Source: Euleptes europaea | Lineage: Eukaryota > Chordata > Lepidosauria > Squamata > Sphaerodactylidae | DNA length: 64,000 bases | Assembly (NCBI RefSeq): GCF_029931775.1 | Contig: NC_079331.1 | Span: forward strand, 25,049,720 to 25,113,719 | Direction: 5' to 3' | Part shown: positions 11,788 through 22,554 of the stretch, piece after piece | Layout of the letters: every line of letters begins with the position of its first letter | Numbering within the stretch: the stretch's first letter is position 1 | Translations under genes and position numbers: made by a program | Notes under the pieces: model-generated | Database searches by the model: none | The model's input: the letters and a program-made list of their open reading frames with translations, nothing else | What the model was told of the DNA's origin: nothing

Positions 11788-12300
11788 ATGAAGGGGCTAG
11801 AAAAGATTCTGAAGTGTCAGGATGATGTCACCGGCCACCAAGAGCAGGTTAATCCACGCCATTGTATCCCCTATTACTATGTATGGGTGTGAGAGCTGGA
11901 CAACGAAGAAAGCTGATAGGAAGGTTGTAGATTCCTTTGAAATGTGGTGTTGGAGGACAGGGTTATGGATAACGTGGGCTGCCAAAAAAACAAACCAGTG
12001 GGTCGTAGATCAAATCAAGCCCGAACTGACCCTAGAAGCTTAAATTACTAAACTGAGGCTGTTGTATTTTGGTCACATTATGAGAAGACCAGAGTCACTG
12101 GAAAAGACAGTCATGCTGGGAAAAGTTGAGGGCAGCAGGAGAAGAGGAAGACCCAACAAGAGATGGATTGACTCTATAAAGGAAGCCACAGCCCTCAGTT
12201 TGCAAGACCTGAGCAAGGCTGTCAAGGATAGGACATTTTGGAGGACGTTGATTCATAGGGTCGCCAGGAGTCGGAAGCGACTTGACAGCACTTAACACAC
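11788..12300 (+). mobile_element. RTE-BovB LINE, 3' end
   Basis: Encodes the BovB C-terminus: MYGCESWTTKKADRK, FEMWCWR, YFGHIMRRPESLEK, GRPNKRWIDSIKEA, TFWRTLIHRVARSRKRLD. It ends GGTCGCCAGGAGTCGGAAGC and an (ACAC)n tail. It is 5'-truncated with a few frame breaks. Sister copies are at 47703 and 62927. Confidence 0.9.
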
Positions 12301-12339
12301 ACACAACACACACACTGCTAATCAGTGTTGGGAATGAAC

Positions 12340-12796
12340 ACCTTTGTCGGCAGTTTCAGTCTCTGTGTTTTTACTTATGTGCTGGAAATTTATTTACTAA
12401 AATATTTATACCCAGTCTTTCCTCCTGGGTCAAGGCAACTTGCAATAATAGTTGAAAGCCAATTAAAATTAAATTAATTAAAATAAGCTGCTAATCAACC
12501 CCCCCCCTCAAAAAAATGTCTACTATTAAAACACCGTGGCAAAGAGGTAGGCCTTGAAGCCTCCCCTTTTCCAGGAGCCCACTCCCATCAGAGGAATGGG
12601 AAATGCCTGGAGTCTGGCCCAGTTTTAACATCTGGAGTTGAGTTTCCCGCTCCTTCTCTAATTCGTGTTCTCTTAGACTCGTTTCCTTGCCTTTTTCTTT
12701 TTTTGAGCTGATTCGGCCAATTCGACCCCTCCCTTCCTTGCTGATTCTGGCCTCAGCCACAGCTTCTTCTCCTTCCCCTTCCACTGTCTCTACACC
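12340..12796. other. Likely LINE 3' tail and unplaced sequence
   Basis: 12381-12500 resembles the A/T-rich 3' end of an L2-type LINE on the - strand (TTATACCCAGTCTTTCCTCC). The rest is unassigned. Confidence 0.4.
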
Positions 12797-13068
12797 AGCG
12801 TGGTGTGGTGATTTGGAGCGGTGGAGTCTGATCTGGAGAACTGGGTCTGATTCCCCACTCCTCCACATGAGCAGCGGAGGCTAATCTGGTGAACTGGATT
12901 GGTTTCTAGTTGGATGACCTTGGGCTAGTCACACTCTCTCAGCCCTGCCTACCTCACAGGGTGTCTGTTGTGGGGTGGGGGAGAGGGAAGGGGATTGTAA
13001 GCCGGTTTGATTCTTCCTTAAGTGGTAGAGAAAGTCGGCATATAAAAACCAACTCTTCTTCAACCACT
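12797..13068 (+). mobile_element. tRNA-derived SINE with AACTCTTCTTC end
   Basis: Starts CGTGGTGTGGTGATTTGGAG, has repeated CCCCACTCCTCCACATGAGC and TGACCTTGGGCTAGTCACA, and ends GTCGGCATATAAAAACCAAC followed by TCTTCTTC. Common SINE architecture in lizards and snakes. Confidence 0.8.
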
Positions 13069-13628
13069 CTATCTTTCTTCAGAGGCATCCTGACGACTTT
13101 GACCTCACAAAGTGTTTAAATTTCTCTCAGACCGGTGTTTTCTTTGGTGTGATCACAAAATAAAACGTCACCACAACACTAGCAGTAGTTGTGGTCTGGA
13201 TTTTTATTCCCAAACCTGAAATGGGAGTTTCTACCCCTCTGCACAGGCACACACACACACCCCGCTTCGATGTGAGGGCCGGGGGCTTTCCTCAGCTCTC
13301 CACACACCCCCAACCGTCGCACCTTCCCACGGCAGCAGCCCAGGGGATGTGCGTTCTGGCGTGGGCTGGCCGGTAGTCAGTGAGGCCAGTTTGATGAAGA
13401 ACCGTTGGCTGAGGGTGCTGGTGCTGCTAACAGAGGAAGGCAGGGGAGGTACGGTAGGAGTCTGCGGTAATCCAAGGTGCAACTGGACTCAAATCCTTCC
13501 CCCTTCTGGAGTGATCCATATCCCTCCTTTCACAACACAAGAAGGTAAGTTCATTGTCTCTTCTTTAGAAGGGCTGAGCTGTTTGGTGGAGAAGACAAGG
13601 ACCGTAACAAGGTATTGGTGGTTTACAG

Positions 13629-14335
13629 CAGGGGTGGGGAACGTCAGGCCCGGGGGCCATTTAAGGGCTGCGAAATCGTTTGGTCTGGCCCTTTGTGGGT
13701 CCTGGCAGATTTCTAGCTCAGAAGGATCTAAGACTGGTGATCCGCCCCCTCCTGCAGACAGGAATAGCCTCTATTCAAGGCAGATGTGTGTTTGTTTTGC
13801 CGAGAAAAGGAACCTTTTTTCCCCCTTGCAGAAGAGTCGTTAGCTATGGAGGTGCTAGGACTGCCCAAGAAACTGTGTTATCCCTTTCCCACCCAGGCCG
13901 TGGAGAAACATTCCCTCTACCACTAGAGGGCTGGGGGCGGAAGTGGCGACAATGGAGGAGTTAAAGGGGGCAGGGCCAGAATGCACGAGGTGGGGGTGAG
14001 TTCTTAGCCAGTGTGTCCTGATGTCACCCCTGCAGGCAGAGGTAGCAGGAGCCGGCTGTAGAATCCGGCCCCGACCATGTGGAGCAGGAGCAACTCCAGC
14101 ATGTGGCTGGACGGCTTCGCCCGGCTGGTGCAACAGACCATCCTGTGCCACCAGGTGGGCGAGTGCGCCACCGGTTGGATACCTGCCTGCTTGCCCGTGT
14201 GGGTGGGGGGGTCATCTGGGGCAGCTGCCAGCTTGGGGATTGGTTGGCTAATTTTTAAGTTGATTTTGTATGGGCCATGAATGATGTTATAAATATCCAA
14301 ATGGCCCTTGGGGAGGGAAAGGTTCCCCACCCCTG
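13629..14335 (+). mobile_element. Non-autonomous hAT transposon carrying a captured PHKA exon
   Basis: A complete 707-bp element. The terminal inverted repeats are CAGGGGTGGGGAAC at both ends, a perfect 14-bp match. The 8-bp target duplication GTTTACAG lies at 13621-13628 and 14336-14343 and is also perfect. TIR sequence and 8-bp TSD define the hAT superfamily. It encodes no transposase. The interior (about 13730-14215) is not transposon-like: it contains host sequence with a start codon, coding exon and splice donor of phosphorylase kinase alpha (see 14077-14154), probably with 5' UTR and some intron 1. The perfect TSD suggests a fairly recent insertion. Confidence 0.9.
14077..14154 (+). pseudogene. 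Captured first coding exon of PHKA1/PHKA2 (phosphorylase kinase alpha subunit)
   Basis: 26 codons from ATG: M, W, then [24 protein letters not shown], followed directly by a splice donor (CAG|GTGGGC). Human PHKA1 and PHKA2 both begin [20 protein letters not shown] and then TILCHQ with, as I recall, an exon end there; only five of 26 residues differ. Both R-to-W changes are CGG to TGG, the expected CpG decay. The ORF is open and the donor is intact, so the element could in principle supply a start codon and exon to nearby transcripts. Too short to tell PHKA1 from PHKA2. Confidence 0.85.
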
Positions 14336-14509
14336 GTTTACAGCAAGGGACAGCAGGAATCTGCTTTGAAACAGTTACCGTCTCTCGCACTCGCAGCTTT
14401 TACTGAACTGCAGGGTGTTTCTGTCAGAGATAGATAAAGAATTGTTTTATTTGCAACTTCTTAAACCCAAGAAACTCAGCATAGAGAAATAGGGTCAGCT
14501 GACTCTTGG

Positions 14510-14845
14510 TGTCAGGCCTGCTTTCCACAGCTCTAAGCAGCCTGTCAGACTCTGACTGTTTTAGTTTCGATTCTACCAGGTGCCTCTCAAGGCCAAACTG
14601 CTAACTGCTAAATTCCTGTTCCAGTGCTATCTCCCGTGGGAACGGCTTCTCAGTAGAAGGGGGGCCGCCTTGACCTGTTGTGACTAATACTTTCCCTTAT
14701 AGGCCTACCCGTGCTCCCAATTGCCATTCGTGCCAATGTACCTGTAAGCTCTGCATACCTGTATGTTTTCCATTAAATCAGCTCTCTTTTGGACTCTTTG
14801 TCTCTGGATGCTGTTTGTGGGATTACCACGGGACAAGTGCTTACA
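14510..14845 (+). mobile_element. Solo LTR (fossil LTR retroelement)
   Basis: A 336-bp unit starting TGTCAGG and ending TTACA, with a 5-bp target duplication CTTGG on both sides (14505-14509, 14846-14850). ATTAAA lies near its 3' side. Only the LTR remains. The family is not identified; the 5-bp duplication suits Ty3/gypsy or some endogenous retroviruses. Confidence 0.7.
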
Positions 14846-14862
14846 CTTGGGATATTTCCCTC

Positions 14863-15286
14863 AATCCCTTCACAAGTCCCTAACCTACTATTGTCAGAGT
14901 TACAAATTGATCATAATAATCTGACAGAGACAGCTGACAGATAGCTGTCAGGTCTGGCACATCTAAGCTGATGCAAGAGGCAGCAATAGCCTTGCAGGTC
15001 CCAGAGTGCACCAGAGCAAACCAGATTGAAGTAGTAAGCTGATGCAATACTGTGGCCAGGTCTACAGGTGGCCTAATTGGTTTCAGGTGCTGGTGTGTAT
15101 TCAGGTGTATAAAGTCTATGTGATTATAACTGTGTTGGGAAGTTTGGTGGAGAGAAGTGTACGTGACGGTTTGTCTTTTGTATCTGTGCACTGTAAATTA
15201 AACAACACTGTTTTGTATAAAGCAAGGAGTTCTAGTGGTGTGTCCTGGATAACTGCTAATCCACTTACTCCCACGTCAACAATTTC
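14863..15286 (+). mobile_element. Possible retroelement insertion flanked by a 10-bp repeat
   Basis: ATTTCCCTCA occurs just before (14854-14863) and just after (from 15286) this block, as a target duplication would. The block has a TATAAA box (about 15107) and promoter-like sequence, but its ends fit no known family well. Confidence 0.35.
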
Positions 15287-15399
15287 CCTCAGGTAGCACA
15301 GGATCCCTGCTCTATTCCTGCCTCTCTATCAGCCCCTCAGCCCTGTGAACCCTATCCTGTACATGTCTGAGTTGATTTCCTTCAGTAGGCAAAGCCTCA

Positions 15400-15830
15400 T
15401 GGATAGGAAGTGCGGTCAAGTTGCTTTACCCTTGGGGTTTTCAAGGCAAAAGACATTCAGAGGTAGTTTGCCATCGTCTGCCTCTGTGTTGTGACCCTGG
15501 ACTTCCTTGGTGGTCTATCGCAACTACTAACCAGGGGCGACCCTGCTTAGCTGCTGAGATCTGGCAAGATCAGGCTACCCTGGGCCATCCAGGTCAGGGC
15601 AAGAGACAAAAAGAGGTGGTTTTGCCATTGCCTGCCTCTGTCTAGTGACCCTGGATGTCCTCGGTGGTCTCCTATCCAAATACTAACCAAGGCTGCTTAG
15701 CTTCCAAGATCTGGTGAGATTGGGCCATCCAGGTCAAGGCAAGAGATATTCAGAGACTAACCTCTGTTAGTCTCTTGCCTTGAAAACCCTTTTGGGTCAC
15801 CATAATTCGACTTGTCGGCATTTCACACAC
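15400..15830 (-). mobile_element. Tandem 5S-rRNA-derived SINE copies with an inverted tail
   Basis: Two - strand 5S-like units (15494-15600 and 15644-15735) each carry the 5S rRNA internal promoter region, in the form AGCTAAGCAGG / TTAGTA-TTGGATAGGAGACC. They are separated by the SINE body (AGGCAGGCAATGGCAAAACC). On the opposite strand, 15776-15829 matches the BovB-like Sauria SINE 3' tail (GGGTCACCATAATTCGACTT), making an inverted arrangement. Confidence 0.7.
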
Positions 15831-16639
15831 GAGGCCCAGCGTAGCTAGCTAACAGTCATTGAGCTACATGCTCTGGGCAGAACACAGTCGCTCCAAAACA
15901 GCTGCGTACTCACTGCATACATGTGTGTGGACTAGATGCGGGGTGGGGGGGCTGTCTGGAGGCTATTTGGCCATCACCACCTGCTGTCTGGTGCCATCTC
16001 TGCATGACTGGGGCAGCGGTATCACCAGCAAGCACTTCTGGGGGCTGGGCAAAGTTCACGCAGGATGTGGAGGGGGAACCAGTCAGGGTTGGTTGGTTTT
16101 TTGTGTCTGCAGTGCTTGTGTTGCTGACGGTGACCCTTCCCCGGGGGTCAGATTTCACAGCCTTGCCCATCCACCAGATACAAGAGGTATCAGTAGAGAG
16201 TTTATTATTTTTCTTCTTTGACTTGTAGCCACCTTGAGCAGGACACCAGAGAGGGAGCATATAATGAAGGAAGAAACCGTGTGCCCCCCCCCCCCCGCGG
16301 ACTCCTTTATTCCAGAGGTCCAGCAATACAGCTGGTTTGCCTGGCCACCCTGGGGCTTTGAGGAAGGCTCAGACTCTGCAGAGGCACAGCTACCGGGGTG
16401 GGGGGTGGGGATGCAGGCCTCTGCCTTCCTGCTGGGGCGGTGCCAGCCCCCTTTCTCCTGCCTTCGCTACCCTCCCCTAGCACCCCGGCTTCACTCTTGC
16501 TCCACCAATTCAGAGGATTATCTCCAACTAAGCCTCCCCTCACAACTGCCTGCCACTGGCCACACTCACCTGACCGCACAGCCTAGCGAGAGGTTATACC
16601 TGCTAGTCCAGCTGTTATCCCACTCTTCCTCCAATTTAT
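15831..16639. other. No gene or repeat recognised
   Basis: Mixed sequence with a 13-base C run near 16284; no protein match. Confidence 0.4.
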
Positions 16640-16832
16640 TTTCTACTTCATTTATAACCCGCCTTTCTCACCAGTGGGGACACAAAATAGCTTGCAACAT
16701 TCTCCTCTCCGCCACTTTATCCTCACAACAACCCTGTGAGGTAGGCTAGGACGAGAGTGTGAGTGGCCCAGGGTCACCCAGCAAGCTTCCATGCCGGAGT
16801 GGGGATTTGAACCTGGGTCTTACAGTAGCCAC
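16640..16832 (-). mobile_element. tRNA-derived SINE with LINE-type 3' end
   Basis: On the - strand: GACCCAGGTTCAAATCCCCA (B box), TGACCCTGGGCCACTCACAC, CCTACCTCACAGGGTTGTTG. Same class as 6147-6290. Confidence 0.7.
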
Positions 16833-17064
16833 CCCACAAGCTCTCTGTGTGGAGCTAACCTCCACCATCAAAATGGCAGCCTCGCCCCCCCTTGTCTCCC
16901 TCTCGCTTTCAGCCCTTTAACAGGCTCCTTCCTTTCCAGTTCCTGGGGGGTGGGGGGTGTTCCTGGGCTGCAGCTAGACTCGTGGATGGGGGCAGCAGCA
17001 AGAGGATCCCTGTCCTCATCCCCCTGGCTGCTGTTTTATTTGGGAGTTTTTTTTGACACATCCT

Positions 17065-18140
17065 GCCCTCCATCTTGGCCACAGCTAGGCTCAGGGCGGC
17101 TAACATCAACTAAATATAATAAAACATAACAAAGACATTCAAATTCAATACAATACTAATTTAAAATCCAGCAATTCCAAGCTAAAATCAAATGGCTCTC
17201 ATATGTGACCCTGGAGGAGCAGTCAGGCTCCCCTATTTGAGTGGTTTAGAATAAGGTGAGAGGTCGAGGGAGGCCAGCTCCGATGGAGACCCTGGCTGCC
17301 CTCCAACATAGGCCTGGCGGAACATCTCCGTCTTCCAGGCCTTGCGGAACTGCGTTAGATCCTGCAGGGCCCCAGTCTCATCTAAGAGAGCGCGTTCCAC
17401 CAGGGCCGGAAAAGCCCTGACCCTAGTTGAGGACAGCTGGACGCTTCTTGGGCTGGGGGCAACCGGTAGGTTGGCATCTGTTGAGCATGCTGCTCTCCAG
17501 GGGGCGTGCTGGGAGGGGCGGTCCCGCAGATAACAACAGTCCCAGACTGTTTAAGGCTTTAAAGGTTAAGACTGGCACCTTGAACCTGATCCATTGTTCC
17601 AGCTGGAGCCAGTGAGGCTGTTGGAGCAGTGGCTAAATAGGCGATCTCAGCGGGGTCCCTGTAAGGACCCATTCTGAACGAGCTGGAGCTTCTGGATCAG
17701 TCTCAAGGGCAGCACTATGTAGAACAAGTTCCAGTAATCTAGCCTGAAGGTGATCATCCCATGGATCACCGTGGTGAGGTTGGGGCAGGAGAGGTACAGC
17801 ACCAACTGCCTAGCTCAGCGGACATGGTAGAAGGCCGCCTTGGCTGTGACCTGTGCCTCCATTGATAAAGAGGCATCCAGGATCACACCCAGACACTTGA
17901 CAGCGGGAACGGGTGTTAATCGCACGCCATGAAGAGCTGGGAGCTGGCGCACCATCTCTAGGCTGCCCCGACCCAGCCACAGGACCTCAGTGTTCGATGG
18001 ATTTAACTTCCGTTGGCTCTGTTTCAACTGTTTCGTCACGGCATCCAAACACCTGGCCACCCAACCCAAAACTCAGGGCGAGGGGACACATGTAGACAGC
18101 ATTGGAGAAAGGATCGCACCCTGCAGGACCCCACATATCA
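17065..18140 (-). mobile_element. L2-type LINE, 3' half
   Basis: The - strand encodes LNPSNTEVLWLG and GVILDASLSMEAQVT, typical L2 reverse-transcriptase end motifs, and ends in an A-rich tail near 17065-17160. A continuation of the same element is seen at 19365-19556, with another LINE lying in between. Confidence 0.8.
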
Positions 18141-19300
18141 AAGGGTGCCACAGTGATATATGTGGCCTTTGTCAATCTGCAAACAGCCTTCAGCAGGAAG
18201 CGTCTATGGGAAAAATTAAGGAGGACCACAATTGACCGGAGACTCTTATGGCTAATACAAAAACTTTATGAATCTTCAGCTGCCCAGGTTCACAGCACTG
18301 CTGAAGGGCATCTGTCCAATTCATTCTCTGTACAGAGGGGAGTAAGACAGGGATGTCTGCTGGCCCCAAATTGTTCCAATCTTTACATCAACGACATGGC
18401 CTTCAGATTAAATAACCAACAGTTCCACCCCCCTGTACTGGTACAATCTCCTGTCTCAATCCTGCTGTATGCCGATGACCCATCTGGGTTGAAATTTGTG
18501 TCGAATCTATTGATTCCCTTTTGAACTATTTTCTGTGTAAATTAACTGTATTGCTGGGATATCACTGCATGCCGAATTGGGCCTTAGTTCCCTTGCAGCT
18601 TGGATTTGGGCCGCGGCTTTTAGATTCTGGGTCCAGATTTATTTCTCCATGGAGGTGAATGGATATTTACACCTACTTCAAGCTTATTCCTACCAGACCT
18701 TGTGGAGTAAACTGGTAGAATGTCGTATCCAGTCTTTAGGAATCTCTCTGACCGAAAGGAGCGCGGGTCGTCGGCAGATCTTTCTTCAGTCCTGAGCTGC
18801 TTGCAAAAACTGGGTTTCAGAAGTACTACAATAAGAGCACATAGGGTATGCTCACCTTTATACCTACTGTAGGTCTAAACTTGCCGCAATCTCTCCTAAT
18901 GTATTTTGATTTTCTGACAATCCTGCGATACAATTATTTATGTTGGCTAGACTAAATGCCATTCCATCAGGGGAGTTAATGGGCCATCCAAATAGGGTAC
19001 CGTATGTGAGAGAGTATGCCAATGTGGTTCTGGTCACATAGACACTTTTCAGCATTCCTTGTTTAGCTGCGACCTGCTCAACGAAGCAAGAGACAGATGG
19101 ATAAAGCCTTTTATCTGGGAATCTGCTTGTGAATTAGAAAATCTGAGGATTCTTTTAACAAGGGTAGATTTTAATACTACGTTGACAGTTGCCAAGATTT
19201 ATCTCAGTCAATCAAGATAAATACTAATTCTCTTTTTGTTTATCTAGATATCTGTTATGAAATATATATATCTCCTTTTAAAATTTTGGTGTGACATTGT
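18141..19300 (+). mobile_element. Non-LTR retrotransposon of a second type, inserted in the L2 copy
   Basis: Encodes reverse-transcriptase motifs AFSRKRLWEKLRRTTIDRRL, GVRQGCLLAPN-SNLYINDM, LLYADD (catalytic YADD box) and downstream LSSLAAWIWAAAFRFWVQIY. The C-terminal part continues to about 19250. Many frame breaks and an internal gap; the clade is not assigned. Confidence 0.7.
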
Positions 19301-19364
19301 TCAGGGCCAAATTGGCCATATGAACAGTATCATTAAAGAATCCTTCTGCCCCAATCATGGAGGA

Positions 19365-19556
19365 GGGAGAGCAGCCGTTGGAAGGCTGAGCCCCAAATCC
19401 CCACATCAGTGAGGCGGCGGTCTGAAAGATCGTAGTCAACTGTGTCGAAGGCCGCTAAAAGAGCTAATAAAACTAGCAGCCCAAACAGGGAGGAGGTGGG
19501 ACGTCAGTCCGGGCCTTCAGGGCACAGTGGTCCGACCATGGGCACTGCTTCAGTAG
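19365..19556 (-). mobile_element. L2-type LINE, separated upstream piece
   Basis: Resembles L2 coding sequence 5' of the block ending at 18140 (GACTGTGTCGAAGGCC-like on this strand). The two blocks were probably one insertion later split. Confidence 0.5.
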
Positions 19557-19558
19557 AT

Positions 19559-20720
19559 ATCATAGAATCATAGAGTTGGAAGGGACCACCAGGGTCATCA
19601 AGTCCAACCCCCTGCACAATGCAGGAAATTCACAACTACCTCCCCCCCCCACACCCCCAGTGACCAAAAGATAGCCAAGATGCCCTCCCTCTCATCATCT
19701 GCCTAAGGTCACAGAATCAGCATTGCTGACAGATGGCCATCTAACCTTTTCTTAAAAACCTCCAGGGAAGGAGAGCTTACCACCTCCCGAGGAAGCCTGT
19801 TCCACGGAGGAACCGCTCTAACTGTTGGAAACTCTTTTGATTTAATTTCAACCCGTTGGTTCTGGTCCAACCTTCTTGGGCAACAGAAAACTACTCAGCA
19901 CCATCCTCTCTATGACAGCCCCTCAAGTACTTGAACATGGTTATCATATCCCCTCTCAGTCTTCTCCTCTTCAGGCTAAACATACCCAGCTCCTTCAACC
20001 TTTCCTCTTAGGACTTGGTCTCCAGACCCCTCACCATCTTGGTTGCCCTCCTCTGGACACATTCCAGCTTGTCTACATCTTTCTTAAATTGTGGTGCCCA
20101 AAACTGAACACAGTACTCTAGTTGAGGTCTAACCAGAGCAGAGTAAAGCGATACTATCACTTCGTGTGATCTGGACACTATACTTCTGTTGATGCAGCCC
20201 AAGACTGCAGTTGCCTTTTTAACTACCGCATCACACTGCTGACTCATGTTCAGTGTTTGGTCTACTAAGACCCCAAGATCCTTTTCACACACACTACTGC
20301 TCAGACAGACTTACTCCTACTCTTTACATAGGAAAAGAACCCTTTTTTGTTGCGTTTAGCATCTCTCGCTAGCCTGAGTTCATACTGAGCTTTAGCTTTC
20401 CTAACACTCTCCCTACAAGCACTAGTTATTTGTTTATATTCCTCTTTGGTTATCAGGCCCTCCTTCCACTTCCTAAATGAGTCTTTTTTATTTCTCAACT
20501 CTTTAAAAAGCTGTTTATGGAGCCACCCTGGCCTCTTTAGGCGCCTCCCATTTTTCCTTCTCATAGGAATGCTTTGGGATTGTGCCTTTAGTATTTCATT
20601 TTTAAGAAACGCTCACCATTCTTGAACTCCCTGCTCCTTAAGTATTTCTGACCATGGGATTCTACCTAACATAAGTTTTAAGTTTGTTAAAAATTGCTCT
20701 TTTAAAGTCCAGATCCACAT
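19559..20720 (-). mobile_element. CR1 LINE with a large internal deletion
   Basis: On the - strand, CR1 ORF2 sequence (KRPGWLHKQLFKELRNKKDS ... [11 protein letters not shown]) jumps directly to the ORF end ([20 protein letters not shown] ... [19 protein letters not shown]) and the CR1 3' tail. The whole reverse-transcriptase core is missing at about 20290-20300. The 3' end is complete (TCATAGAATCATAGAGTTGG on + strand). Confidence 0.9.
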
Positions 20721-20811
20721 CTACCCCTAACCCAAAGATCAGACCCAGCGCGTAGCCCGGTTTGTGTGCCTCCCCCCCCCTCCCGTGGAAACAACCATGG
20801 TCAGCCCTGTC

Positions 20812-20975
20812 TTTTCTGACTGGCAGCAGCTCTCTGGGGTCCCAGGTGGAGGGCTTTCCTATTACCTGCTACTGACCTTTCTTTTTCTTCAACTGGAGAT
20901 GCCAGAGATTGAACTTGGCATCTTCTGCATGCAAAACAGATGCTCTGCTATTGAGCCATGGGCCCTTCTCCATGC
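20812..20975 (-). mobile_element. tRNA-derived SINE
   Basis: The - strand starts GGGCCCATGGCTCAATAGCA with CAAGTTCAATCTCTGGCATC as B-box region and ends in GAGAGCTGCTGCCAGTCAG. Same family as 1080-1292, more decayed. Confidence 0.7.
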
Positions 20976-21580
20976 ATAATGGAGCAGCAGCCAATGTGAC
21001 AGAACCACTGCGTGGCCCAGTTCCTCAACAGGGGTTTGGGGCAGTGACCTATGATGAAAGACTTCAACTGAGGAAAATGCCAGAGAGAGATATGTTCCCT
21101 CTCTCCTTCTCCCTGCTTTCCCCCCACACGGTCCAAAGGTGTCTAGAAGAAGAGTTGGCTTTTATACCCCACTTTTCTCCCCCTTTAAGGAGTCCCAAAG
21201 TTGCTTGCAGTCCCCCAAAAGCCCTCTTCAATGAGCAGATCTGGGGCCAGGCGCAGCAGCCCCTGCAGCCCCTGGGAGGCAGCATCGCACCCGCTCCGCT
21301 GCAGGCGCGTGACGTCACAGTCACATGACAAGAAGGCAAGCGGGGGGGCCCCGCTGGGAGAGGCATTGCCAGCACGTCAAGCGTTCATGCCGTGGAGGAG
21401 CCCCCCCCTCCGCCGGTTGATGGGGGCCCTTGCCCAACCCCCCCCCCGCTCCGCACAGTGCAGCGCGCCTGCAAGAGGCCGCCGCCGCCCGCCCGCGCAG
21501 GCTTGCAGCAGCAGCAGCAGCAAAGATCTGCCCCCCCCCGCAGCCCACCACCTGGCCGTCCTGCCCCGCCGTGGTCTCCA

Positions 21581-21671
21581 GCTTCTGTCGGTTGTGGCTG
21601 CTGTACCCGCCTGTGGCTGCAGCCCTGCAAAGCAGCCCACAGGTGGGTACGGCAGCCACAGCCGACAAAGC
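21581..21671. repeat. Long near-perfect hairpin (inverted repeat)
   Basis: Arms 21586-21618 and 21634-21667 are reverse complements over about 33 bases with three substitutions and one extra base; four more bases (GCTT/AAGC) extend the stem outward past one bulge. The loop is about 15 bases. All three substitutions are T-for-C or G-for-A and would pair as G-U in + strand RNA. Confidence 0.75.
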
Positions 21672-21894
21672 CCGAGCCTGAGCGGAGGGTGACCGGATGT
21701 CCCTGGGGAACGCGCCGCAGGTTGGAAGGCCTCGCGGGAGAGGCGGTCCTTCTACTCTGGAGGTCCCAGGTCACCGGAGCCTTTCTGGGTAACAACGGAC
21801 CCCTTAAAGTTCATGCGGCGCGTTCCCACAGCCTTACCTCCCCCCCACCACCACCACCACCAGCAGCAGCACCACCTAAAGCAGCATTTACACT

Positions 21895-22060
21895 ACTTTG
21901 GAAGTCCCCAGTTGTCTTTAAGGGCAGCCCCAGGTAAAGCAGGCCGCGGTAGTCCAGCGCCAAGGTTACACTGGCCTGGATCTGCCCAACCAGGCCAGCT
22001 GAATCCAGAAGGGACGGTGCGAGCGGGATGCAGCTGGGCAAAGGGCGCTCTTAGCAGCAC
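21895..22060 (-). mobile_element. L2-type LINE fragment
   Basis: Short - strand segment matching L2 sequence (GACTACCGCGGCCTGCTTTA, GGGGCTGCCC), homologous to parts of 45480-45560 and 62310-62390. Confidence 0.5.
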
Positions 22061-22523
22061 CGCCCGCCTGATGAGGCCCGGGGGAGGCCGGGGTCTGCCT
22101 CGGAGCAGCAGAGCTTTGGGGGGAGGCGGGGAGGGGTCTCCAATGAAGGGGGCACACCGGAGGCCCGGGTGGCGCTGGGCTTGGGGGGAGGCGGGCGGGG
22201 CCCCTGGCCCCGGGCGGGCCAAGGGGAGCGGGCGGGCCAGGCGCCGCGTGGGGCGGAGGGGAGGCCGTGCAGCTGGGCAGGGGCCGGCGGGGGAGAGGAA
22301 GTGGCGGGCGAACAAAAGCGCGCGGATCAAAGGGCGGCGGCGGCGGCGGCGCTGCCTTCGCCTCGCTCTCTTCCTCCCTCCGTCTCTCTGCCTCGCTCCC
22401 TTCCTCCTCGGCGCCGGGCGAGGAGGGGCTGTTTTGCATCCCTTCACGTCAGCCCTGCCTCGTTCCCTTCTTCCTGCCTTCCTGCCTGCTGGAGAGAGGA
22501 GGCGGGCAGCGCGCCGAGCCCAG

Positions 22524-22554
<31 letters not shown>

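Noticed and set aside
10649-11791. 380-codon + strand frame
   Set aside because: No family resemblance, GC-driven, and its last part runs toward a BovB copy.
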